Positions 52,251 to 63,854 of a stretch of 64,000 nucleotides of DNA are shown here, in pieces. The position numbers and the translations under genes are program-made. The notes beneath the pieces are model-generated. The model saw only the letters and a program-made list of their open reading frames with translations, made no database searches and had not been told where the DNA came from. Position 1 is the first letter of the stretch. Each line of letters opens with the position of its first letter. Source of the stretch: Ligustrum vulgare (taxonomy: Eukaryota > Streptophyta > Magnoliopsida > Lamiales > Oleaceae); assembly GCA_963555705.1 (NCBI GenBank), contig CAUVWQ010000021.1, positions 372,001 to 436,000 of the forward strand. Direction: 5' to 3'.

Positions 52251-52615
52251 AACGTCCTTCAATTAGTGAGAGAAAAAGAAAAAATACGAACCTCTTTATT
52301 TAACTTTTTTACTTGAATATTAATTATTTTTAAAAAAAAAAAAAAAAACTACCGAAAAACTTTAAAGGAAAACATTTTTTTTTTATTATTATTTTACCAT
52401 CAAGCCTTTTTTGGAGTATCTTACCCTCGCATCTTTTCAATAATTTCCTATTCACCGTAGTTTTAATTAATGCACTTTTTTTAATATTTTAATTCTTTTT
52501 ATTTTTGTATTGCAATTAAAATTTTTTTCATACATATAAAGTATGAACTCTTTACTTTCTCACACAAAAATCATTTAAATAAAATCACAACTCTTGTATA
52601 ATATATGATTTCTGT
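52251..52615 (+). repeat. Extra E-type monomer with ATACG variant (monomer 145)
   Basis: It reads ATACGAACC and TTTAACTTTTTTACTTG and is preceded by AAATTATGAACTC and CAAACAAAAATGATT. The only other copy with all of these is monomer 7 at 2207. Its right half is D-like (CTTACCCTCG, GCACTTTTTTTAATATTTT, CTTTTTATTTTTG), unlike monomer 7, and it has a private CTACCGAAAAAC. It has no counterpart between 42814 and 43175 in duplication copy 1. Confidence 0.88.
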
Positions 52616-55600
52616 AACGTCCTTCAATTAGTGAGAGAAAAAGAAAAAATTCGAACCTCTTTAATTAATTTTTTTTCCATGAATATTAATTTTTTTTTAA
52701 AAAAAAAAAACTACCAAAAAACATTAAAGGAAAACATTTTTGATATTTTTATTTTACCATCAAGCCTTTTTTGGAGTATCTTACCCTCGCATCTTTTCAA
52801 TAATTTCCTATTCACCGTAGTTTTAATTAATGCACTTTTTTTAAAATTTTAATTCTTTTAATTTTTATATTCCAATTCAAAATATTTTTCATACATATAA
52901 AGTATGAACTCTTTCCTTTCTCACACAAAAAATCATTTAAATGAAATTCACAACTCTTGTATAATATATGATTTCTGTAACGTCCTTCAATTAGTGAGAG
53001 AAAAAGAAAAAATGCAAACTTATTTATTTAGTTTTTTTACATGAATATTAATTTTTTTAAAAAAAAAAAAAAAAACTACTAAAAAGCTTTAAAGGGGAAA
53101 CCGTTTTTTATTATTATTTTACCATCAAGCCTTTTTTGGAGCATTTTACACTCGCATCTTTTTAATAATTTTCTGTTCACATAAGTTTTATTTAATGCAC
53201 ATTTTTAAATATATTTGTTATTTTTATTGAAGAATTTCCAATAAAAATATTTTTCATACATATAAAGTATGAACTCTTTACTTTCTCACACAAAAAATCA
53301 TTTAAATAAAATTCAAAACCCTTGTATAATATATGATTTCTGTAACGTCCTTCAATTAGTGAGAGAAAAAGAAAAAAATGCGAACCTCTTTAATTAATTT
53401 TTTTCCATGAATATTAATTTTTTTTAAAAATAAGAACTACTAAAAAACTTTAAAGGGAAATATTTTTGTTATTTTTATTTTACCATCAAGCCTTTTTTGG
53501 AGTATCTTAACCTCGCATCATTTCAATAATTTCCTATTCACCGTAGTTTTAATTAATGCACATTTTTTAATATTTTAATTCTTTTTATTTTTGTATTGCA
53601 ATTAAAAATATTTTTCATACATATAAAGTATGAACTCTTTCCTTTCTCACACAAAAAATCATTTAAATGAAATTCACAACTCTTGTATAATACATGATTT
53701 CTGTAACGTCCTTCAATTAGTGAGAGTAAAAGAAAAAATGCGAACCTCTTTAATTAATTTTTTTCCCTGAATATTAATTTTTTTAAAAAATAAGAACTAC
53801 TAAAAAGCTTTAAAGGGGAAACCATTTTTTATTATTATTTTACCATCAAGCCTTTTTTGGAGTATCTTACCCTCGCATCTTTTCAATAATTTCCTATTCA
53901 CCGTAGTTTTAATTAATGCACTTTTTTTAATATTTTAATTCTTTTTATTTTTGTATTGCAATTAAAATTTTTTTCATACATATAAAGTATGAACTCTTTA
54001 CTTTCTCACACAAAAATCACTTAAATAAAATCACAACTGTTGTATAATATATGATTTCTGTAACGTCCTTCAATTAGTGAGAGAAAAAGAAAAAATTCGA
54101 ACCTCTTTAATTAATTTTTTTTCCATGAATATGAATTTTTTTTAAAAAAAAAAACTACCAAAAAACATTAAAGGAAAACATTTTTGATATTTTTATTTTA
54201 CCATCAAGCCTTTTTTGGAGTATCTTACCCTCGCATCTTTTCAATAATTTCCTATTCACCGTAGTTTTAATTAATGCACTTTTTTTAAAATTTTAATTCT
54301 TTTAATTTTTATATTCCAATTCAAAATATTTTTCATACATATAAAGTATGAACTCTTTCCTTTCTCACACAAAAAATCATTTAAATGAAATTCACAACTC
54401 TTGTATAATATATGATTTCTGTAACGTCCTTCAATTAGTGAGAGAAAAAGAAAAAATGCAAACTTATTTATTTAGTTTTTTTACATGAATATTAATTTTT
54501 TTTTTAAAAAAAAAAAAAAACTACTAAAAAGCTTTAAAGGGGAAACCATTTTTTATTATTATTTTACCATCAAGCCTTTTTTGGAGCATTTTACACTCGC
54601 ATCTTTTTAATAATTTTCTGTTCACATAAGTTTTAATTAATGCACATTTTTAAATATATTTGTTATTTTTATTGAAGAATTTCCAATAAAAATATTTTTC
54701 ATACATATAAAGTATGAACTCTTTACTTTCTTACACAAAAAATCATTTAAATAAAATCACAACTCTTGTATAATATATGATTTCTGTAACGTCCTTCAAT
54801 TAGTGAGAGAAAAAGAAAAAATGCGAACCTCTTTATTTAATTTTTTTTACTTGAATATTAATTATTTTTTTTAAAAAAAAAAGACTACCAAAAAATTTTA
54901 AAGGAAAACATTTTTTTTATTATTATTTTACCATCAAGCCTTTTTTGGAGTATCTTAACCTCGCATCATTTCAATAATTTCCTATTCACCGTAGTTTTAA
55001 TTAATGCACATTTTTTAATATTTTAATTCTTTTTATTTTTGTATTGCAATTAAAATTTTTTTCATACATATAAATTATGAACTCTTTACTTTCTCAAACA
55101 AAAATCATTTAAATAAAATTCACAACTCTTGTATAATATATGATTTCTGTAACGTCCTTCAATTAGTGAGAGAAAAAGAAAAAAATTCGAACCTCTTTAT
55201 TTAATTTTTTTACTTGAATATTAATTATTTTTTTTTAAAAAAAAAACTACCAAAAAACTTTAAAGGAAAACATTTTTTTTATTATTATTTTACCATCAAG
55301 CCTTTTTTGGAGTATCTTACCCTCGCATCTTTTCAATAATTTCCTGTTCACCGTAGTTTTAATTAATGCACTTTTTTTAATATTTTAATTCTTTTAATTT
55401 TTATATTGTAATTCAAAATATTTTTCATACATATAAAGTATGAACTCTTTCCTTTCTCACACAAAAATCATTAAAATAAAATCACAACTCTTGTATAATA
55501 TATGATTTGTGTAACGTCCTTCAATTAGTGAGAGAAAAAGAAAAAATGCGAACCTCTTTAATTAATTTTTTTCCATGAATATTAATTTTTTTTAAAAAAA

Positions 55601-56599
55601 AGAACTACTAAAAAACTTTAAAGTGAAACATTTTTGTTATTTTTATTTTACCATCAAGCCTTTTTTGGAGTATCTTAACCTCGAATCATTTCAACAATTT
55701 CCTATTCACCGTAGTTTTAATTAATGCACATTTTTTAATATTTTAATTCTTTTTATTTTTGTATTGCAATTAAATTTTTTTTCATACATATAAATTATGA
55801 ACTCTTTACTTTCTCAAACAAAAATCATTTAAATAAAATTCACAACTCTTGTATAATATATGATTTCTGTAACGTCCTTCAATTAGTGAGAGAAAAAGAA
55901 AAAATGCGAACCTCTTTATTTAATTTTTTTACTTGAATATTAATTATTTTTTTTAAAAAAAAAAAACTACCAAAAAACTTTAAAGGAAAACATTTTTTTT
56001 ATTATTATTTTACCATCAAGCCTTTTTTTGGAGTATCTTAACCTCGCATCATTTCAATAATTTCCTATTCACCGTAGTTTTAATTAATGCACATTTTTTA
56101 ATATTTTAATTATTTTAATTTTTGTATTGCAATTCAAAATATTTTTCCTACATATAAAGTATGAACTCTTTACTTTCTCACACAAAAATCATTTAAATAA
56201 AATTCACAACTCTTGTATAATATATGATTTCTGTAACGTCCTTCAATTAGTGAGAGAAAAAGAAAAAATTCGAACCTCTTTATTTAATTTTTTTACTTGA
56301 ATATTAATTATTTTTTTAAAAAAAAAAAAAACTACCAAAAAACTTTAAAGGAAAACATTTTTTTTATTTTTATTTTACCATCAAGCCTTTTTTGGAGTAT
56401 CTTAACCTCGCATCATTTCAATAATTTCCTATTCACCGTAGTTTTAATTAATGCACATTTTTTAATATTTTAATTATTTTAATTTTTGTATTGCAATTCA
56501 AAATATTTTTCATACATATAAAGTATGAACTCTTTACTTTCTCACACAAAAATTCATTTAAATAAAATTCACAACTCTTGTATAATATATGATTTCTGT

Positions 56600-58058
56600 A
56601 ACGTCCTTCAATTAGTGAGAGAAAAAGAAAAAATGCAAACTTATTTATTTAGTTTTTTTACATGAATATTAATTTTTTTTTTTTAAAAAAAAAAAAACTA
56701 CTAAAAAGCTTTAAAGGGGAAACCATTTTTTATTATTATTTTACCATCAAGCCTTTTTTGGAGCATTTTACACTCGCATCTTTTTAATAATTTTCTGTTC
56801 ACATAAGTTTTAATTAATGCACATTTTTAAATATATTTGTTATTTTTATTGAAGAATTTCCAATAAAAATATTTTTCATACATATAAAGTATGAACTCTT
56901 TACTTTCTCACACAAAAAAATCATTTAAATAAAATCACAACTCTTGTATAATATATGATTTCTGTAACGTCCTTCAATTAGTGAGAGAAAAAGAAAAAAT
57001 GCGAACCTCTTTATTTAATTTTTTTACTTGAATATTAATTATTTTTTTAAAAAAAAAAAACTACCAAAAAACTTTAAAGGAAAACATTTTTTTTATTATT
57101 ATTTTACCATCAAGCCTTTTTTTGGAGTATCTTAACCTCGCATCATTTCAATAATTTCCTATTCACCGTAGTTTTAATTAATGCACATTTTTTAATATTT
57201 TAATTATTTTAATTTTTGTATTGCAATTCAAAATATTTTTCATACATATAAAGTATGAACTCTTTACTTTCTCACACAAAAATTCATTTAAATAAAATTC
57301 ACAACTCTTGTATAATATATGATTTCTGTAACGTCCTTCAATTAGTGAGAGAAAAAGAAAAAATGCAAACTTATTTATTTAGTTTTTTTACATGAATATT
57401 AATTTTTTTTTTTTAAAAAAAAAAAAACTACTAAAAAGCTTTAAAGGGGAAACCATTTTTTATTATTATTTTACCATCAAGCCTTTTTTGGAGCATTTTA
57501 CACTCGCATCTTTTTAATAATTTTCTGTTCACATAAGTTTTAATTAATGCACATTTTTAAATATATTTGTTATTTTTATTGAAGAATTTCCAATAAAAAT
57601 ATTTTTCATACATATAAAGTATGAACTCTTTACTTTCTCACACAAAAAAATCATTTAAATAAAATCACAACTCTTGTATAATATATGATTTCTGTAACGT
57701 CCTTCAATTAGTGAGAGAAAAAGAAAAAATGCGAACCTCTTTATTTAATTTTTTTACTTGAATATTAATTATTTTTTTAAAAAAAAAAAACTACCAAAAA
57801 ACTTTAAAGGAAAACATTTTTTTTATTATTATTTTACCATCAAGCCTTTTTTTGGAGTATCTTAACCTCGCATCATTTCAATAATTTCCTATTCACCGTA
57901 GTTTTAATTAATGCACATTTTTTAATATTTTAATTATTTTAATTTTTGTATTGCAATTCAAAATATTTTTCCTACATATAAAGTATGAACTCTTTACTTT
58001 CTCAAACAAAAATCATTTAAATAAAATTCACAACTCTTGTATAATATATGATTTCTAT
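56600..58058 (+). repeat. B-E pair duplicated in tandem (2 x 730 bp)
   Basis: Monomers 157-158 (56600, 56966) and 159-160 (57330, 57696) are B-E pairs offset by exactly 730 bp. Duplication copy 1 has only one such pair at 47162-47890. The tail of 158 reads TTTTTCATACATATAAAG and CAAAAATTCATTT, as in monomer 156. The tail of 160 reads TTTTTCCTACATATAAAG and CAAACAAAAATC, as in 132. The extra pair therefore arose by an in-register unequal exchange. Confidence 0.88.
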
Positions 58059-59143
58059 AACGTCCTTCAATTAGTGAGAGAAAAAGAAAAAATTCGAACC
58101 TCTTTATTTAATTTTTTTACTTGAATATTAATTATTTTTTTTTAAAAAAAAAAACTACCAAAAAACTTTAAAGGAAAACATTTTTTTTATTATTATTTTA
58201 CCATCAAGCCTTTTTTGGAGTATCTTACCCTCGCATCTTTTCAATAATTTCCTGTTCACCGTAGTTTTAATTAATGCACTTTTTTTAATATTTTAATTCT
58301 TTTAATTTTTATATTGCAATTCAAAATATTTTTCATACATATAAAGTATGAACTCTTTCCTTTCTCACACAAAAATCAATAAAATAAAATCACAACTCTT
58401 GTATAATATATGATTTGTGTAACGTCCTTCAATTAGTGAGAGAAAAAGAAAAAATGCGAACCTCTTTAATTAATTTTTTTCCATGAATATTAATTTTTTT
58501 TAAAAAAAAGAACTACTAAAAAACTTTAAAGTGAAACATTTTTGTTATTTTTATTTTACCATCAAGCCTTTTTTGGAGTATCTTAACCTCGAATCATTTC
58601 AACAATTTCCTATTCACCGTAGTTTTAATTAATGCACATTTTTTAATATTTTAATTCTTTTTATTTTTGTATTGCAATTAAAATTTTTTTCATACATATA
58701 AATTATGAACTCTTTACTTTCTCAAACAAAAATCATTTAAATAAAATTCACAACTCTTGTATAATATATGATTTCTGTAACGTCCTTCAATTAGTGAGAG
58801 AAAAAGAAAAAATTCGAACCTCTTTATTTAATTTTTTTACTTGAATATTAATTATTTTTTTTTTAAAAAAAAAAACTACCAAAGAACTTTAAAGGAAAAC
58901 ATTTTTTTTATTATTATTTTACCATCAAGCCTTTTTTTGGAGTATCTTAACCTCGCATCATTTCAATAATTTCCTATTCACCGTAGTTTTAATTAATGCA
59001 CATTTTTTAATATTTTAATTATTTTAATTTTTGTATTGCAATTCAAAATATTTTTCCTACATATAAAGTATGAACTCTTTACTTTCTCAAACAAAAATCA
59101 TTTAAATAAAATTCACAACTCTTGTATAATATATGATTTCTAT

Positions 59144-61673
59144 AACGTCCTTCAATTAGTGAGAGAAAAAGAAAAAATGCGAACCTCTTTAATTAATTTT
59201 TTTCCATGAATATTAATTTTTTTTAAAAAAAAGAACTACTAAAAAACTTTAAAGTGAAACATTTTTGTTATTTTTATTTTACCATCAAGCCTTTTTTGGA
59301 GTATCTTAACCTCGAATCATTTCAACAATTTCCTATTCACCGTAGTTTTAATTACTGCACTTTTTTTAAAATTTTAATTCTTTTAATTTTTATATTGCAA
59401 TTCAAAATATTTTTCATACATATAAAGTATGAACTCTTTCCTTTCTCACACAAAAAATCATTTAAATAAAATTCAAAACCCTTGTATAATATATGATTTC
59501 TGTAACGTCCTTCAATTAGTGAGAGAAAAAGAAAAAAATGCGAACCTCTTTAATTAATTTTTTTCCATGAATATTAATTTTTTTTAAAAATAAGAACTAC
59601 TAAAAAACTTTAAAGGGAAATATTTTTGTTATTTTTATTTTACCATCAAGCCTTTTTTGGAGTATCTTAACCTCGCATCATTTCAATAATTTCATATTCA
59701 CCGTAGTTTTAATTAATGCACATTTTTTAATATTTTAATTCTTTTTATTTTTGTATTGCAATTCAAAATATTTTTAATACATATAAAGTACGAACTCTTT
59801 ACTTTCTCACACAAAAATCATTTAAATAAAATCACAACTCTTGTAAAATATATGATTTCTGTAACGTCCTTCAATTAGTGAGAAAAAAAGAAAAAATTCG
59901 AACCTCTTTATTTAATTTTTTTACATGAATATTAATTATTTTTCAAAAAAAAAAAAAAACTACCAAAAAACTTTAAATGAAAACATTTTTTTTATTATTA
60001 TTTTACCATCAAGCCTTTTTTGGAGTATCTTACCCTCGCATCTTTTCAATAATTTCCTGTTCACCGTAGTTTTAATTAATGCACTTTTTTTAATATTTTA
60101 ATTCTTTTAATTTTTATATTGCAATTCAAAATATTTTTCATACATATAAAGTATGAACTCTTTCCTTTCTCACACAAAAAATCATTTAAATGAAATTCAC
60201 AACTCTTGTATAATATATGATTTTTGTAACGTCCTTCAATTAGTGAGAGAAAAAGAAAAAATGCGAACCTCTTTAATTAATTTTTTTCCACGAATATTAA
60301 TTTTTTTTTAAAAAAAAGAACTACTAAAAAACTTTAAAGGGAAACATTTTTGTTATTTTTATTTTACCATCAAGCCTTTTTTGGAGTATCTTAACCTCGC
60401 ATCATTTCAATAATTTCCTATTCACCGTAGTTTTAATTAATGCACATTTTTTAATATTTTAATTATTTTAATTTTTGTATTGCAATTCAAAATATTTTTC
60501 CTACATATAAAGTATGAACTCTTTACTTTCTCACACAAAAATTCATTTAAATAAAATTCACAACTCTTGTATAATATATGATTTCTGTAACGTCCTTCAA
60601 TTAGTGAGAGAAAAAGAAAAAATGCGAACCTCTTTATTTAATTTTTTTACTTGAATATTAATTATTTTTTTTAAAAAAAAAAACTACCAAAAAACTTTAA
60701 AGGAAAACATTTTTTTTATTATTATTTTACCATCAAGCCTTTTTTGGAGTATCTTAACCTCGCATCATTTCAATAATTTCCTATTCACCGTAGTTTTAAT
60801 TAATGCACATTTTTTAATATTTTAATTCTTTTTATTTTTGTATTGCAATTAAAAAATTTTTCATACATATAAATTATGAACTCTTTACTTTCTCAAACAA
60901 AAATCATTTAAATAAAATTCACAACTCTTGTATAATATATGATTTCTGTAACGTCCTTCAATTAGTGAGAGAAAAAGAAAAAATTCGAACCTCTTTATTT
61001 AATTTTTTTACTTGAATATTAATTATTTTTTTAAAAAAAAAAAAAAACTACCAAAAAACTTTAAAGGAAAACATTTTTTTTATTATTATTTTACCATCAA
61101 GCCTTTTTTGGAGTATCTTACCCTCGCATCTTTTCAATAATTTCCTGTTCACCGTAGTTTTAATTAATGCACTTTTTTTAATATTTTAATTCTTTTAATT
61201 TTTATATTGCAATTCAAAATATTTTTCATACATATAAAGTATGAACTCTTTCCTTTCTCACACAAAAATCATTAAAATAAAATCACAACTCTTGTATAAT
61301 ATATGATTTCTGTAACGTCCTTCAATTAGTGAGAGAAAAAGAAAAAATGCGAACCTCTTTAATTAATTTTTTTCCACGAATATTAATTTTTTTTTAAAAA
61401 AAAGAACTACTAAAAAACTTTAAAGGGAAACATTTTTGTTATTTTTATTTTACCATCAAGCCTTTTTTGGAGTATCTTAACCTCGCATCATTTCAATAAT
61501 TTCCTATTCACCGTAGTTTTAATTAAGCACATTTTTTAATATTTTAATTATTTTAATTTTTGTATTACAATTCAAAATATTTTTCCTACATATAAAGTAT
61601 GAACTCTTTACTTTCTCACACAAAAATTCATTTAAATAAAATTCACAACTCTTGTATAATATATGATTTCTGT
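59144..61673 (+). repeat. Scrambled E/F-rich segment (monomers 164-170)
   Basis: Starts are 59144 (F body with an ATAACG anchor and an A-like tail, plus a private ATTACTGCAC), 59504 (C, with TTAATAC and AGTACGAAC in its tail), 59863 (E, with TTGTAAAATATATG and GAGAAAAAAAG), 60228 (F-like with GATTTTTGTAACG and CCACGAATATT), 60589 (E), 60950 (E) and 61314 (F-like with CCACGAATATT and a 2-base loss giving AATTAAGCAC near 61526). No higher-order period is visible, and single-copy changes are denser than elsewhere. Confidence 0.85.
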
Positions 61674-63854
61674 AACGTCCTTCAATTAGTGAGAGAAAAA
61701 GAAAAAATGCAAACTTATTTATTTAGTTTTTTTACATGAATATTAATTTTTTTTTAAAAAAAAAAAAAAAAACTACTAAAAATCTTTAAAGGGGAAACCA
61801 TTTTTTATTATTATTTTACCATCAAGCCTTTTTTGGAGCATTTTACACTCGCATCTTTTTAATAATTTTCTGTTCACATAAGTTTTAATTAATGCACATT
61901 TTTAAATATATTTGTTATTTTTATTGAAGAATTTCCAATAAAAATATTTTTCATACATATAAAGTATGAACTCTTTACTTTCTCACACAAAAATTCATTT
62001 AAATAAAATTCACAACTCTTGTATAATATATGATTTCTGTAACGTCCTTCAATTAGTGAGAGAAAAAGAAAAAATGCAAACTTATTTATTTAGTTTTTTT
62101 ACATGAATATTAATTTTTTTTTTTTAAAAAAAAAAAAACTACTAAAAAGCTTTAAAGGGGAAACCATTTTTTATTATTATTTTACCATCAAGCCTTTTTT
62201 GGAGCATTTTACACTCGCATCTTTTTAATAATTTTCTGTTCACATAAGTTTTAATTAATGCACATTTTTAAATATATTTGTTATTTTTATTGAAGAATTT
62301 CCAATAAAAATATTTTTCATACATATAAAGTATGAACTCTTTACTTTCTCACACAAAAAAATCATTTAAATAAAATCACAACTCTTGTATAATATATGAT
62401 TTCTGTAACGTCCTTCAATTAGTGAGAGAAAAAGAAAAAATGCGAACCTCTTTATTTAATTTTTTTACTTGAATATTAATTATTTTTTTAAAAAAAAAAA
62501 ACTACCAAAAAACTTTAAAGGAAAACATTTTTTTTATTATTATTTTACCATCAAGCCTTTTTTTGGAGTATCTTAACCTCGCATCATTTCAATAATTTCC
62601 TATTCACCGTAGTTTTAATTAATGCACATTTTTTAATATTTTAATTATTTTAATTTTTGTATTGCAATTCAAAATATTTTTCCTACATATAAAGTATGAA
62701 CTCTTTACTTTCTCAAACAAAAATCATTTAAATAAAATTCACAACTCTTGTATAATATATGATTTCTATAACGTCCTTCAATTAGTGAGAGAAAAAGAAA
62801 AAATTCGAACCTCTTTATTTAATTTTTTTACTTGAATATTAATTATTTTTTTTAAAAAAAAAAAACTACCAAAAAACTTTAAAGGAAAACATTTTTTTTA
62901 TTATTATTTTACCATCAAGCCTTTTTTGGAGTATCTTACCCTCGCATCTTTTCAATAATTTCCTGTTCACTGTAGTTTTAATTAATGCACTTTTTTTAAT
63001 ATTTTAATTCTTTTAATTTTTATATTGCAATTCAAAATATTTTTCATACATATAAAGTATGAACTCTTTCCTTTCTCACACAAAAATCATTAAAATAAAA
63101 TCACAACTCTTGTATAATATATGATTTGTGTAACGTCCTTCAATTAGTGAGAGAAAAAGAAAAAATGCGAACCTCTTTAATTAATTTTTTTCCATGAATA
63201 TTAATTTTTTTTTAAAAAAAGAACTACTAAAAAACTTTAAAGTGAAACATTTTTGTTATTTTTATTTTACCATCAAGCCTTTTTTGGAGTATCTTAACCT
63301 CGAATCATTTCAACAATTTCCTATTCACCGTAGTTTTAATTAATGCACATTTTTTAATATTTTAATTCTTTTTATTTTTGTATTGCAATTAAAATTTTTT
63401 TCATACATATAAATTATGAACTCTTTACTTTCTCAAACAAAAATCATTTAAATAAAATTCACAACTCTTGTATAATATATGATTTCTGTAACGTCCTTCA
63501 ATTAGTGAGAGAAAAAGAAAAAATTCGAACCTCTTTATTTAATTTTTTTACTTGAATATTAATTATTTTTTTTTTAAAAAAAAAAACTACCAAAGAACTT
63601 TAAAGGAAAACATTTTTTTTATTATTATTTTACCATCAAGCCTTTTTTTGGAGTATCTTAACCTCGCATCATTTCAATAATTTCCTATTCACCGTAGTTT
63701 TAATTAATGCACATTTTTTAATATTTTAATTATTTTAATTTTTGTATTGCAATTCAAAATATTTTTCCTACATATAAAGTATGAACTCTTTACTTTCTCA
63801 AACAAAAATCATTTAAATAAAATTCACAACTCTTGTATAATATATGATTTCTGT
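61674..63854 (+). repeat. B-B-E-E-F-E segment, third copy of the E-F module (monomers 171-176)
   Basis: Starts are 61674, 62041, 62407, 62770, 63132 and 63490. Monomers 172-176 repeat the order and variants of 47162-48974 and of 57330-59143, including GATTTCTATAACG at 62770 and F at 63132. The E at 63490 has CTACCAAAGAACTTT, as at 58779 but not at 48611, so this copy is closest to the second duplication. Two adjacent B monomers (61674, 62041) occur nowhere else in the window. Confidence 0.88.

Larger units (their letters stand above)
48975..59143 (+). repeat. Large tandem duplication, copy 2 (28 monomers, 10169 bp)
   Basis: It begins with the AAATGATTTC-marked A at 48975 and repeats the order of copy 1, with starts at 48975, 49338, 49702, 50066, 50430, 50797, 51161, 51524 and 51889; then 52251; then 52616, 52979, 53344, 53705, 54062, 54423, 54788, 55151, 55513, 55871, 56235, 56600, 56966, 57330, 57696, 58059, 58421 and 58779. 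It has one more E monomer (52251) and one more B-E pair than copy 1. The private variants listed for copy 1 recur at 52979, 54062, 54423 and 58059. Confidence 0.93.

Noticed and set aside
59254..59469. A 71-residue open frame
   Set aside because: It lies inside the F/A fusion monomer at 59144 and its tail, has no counterpart in other F monomers, and has low-complexity composition.
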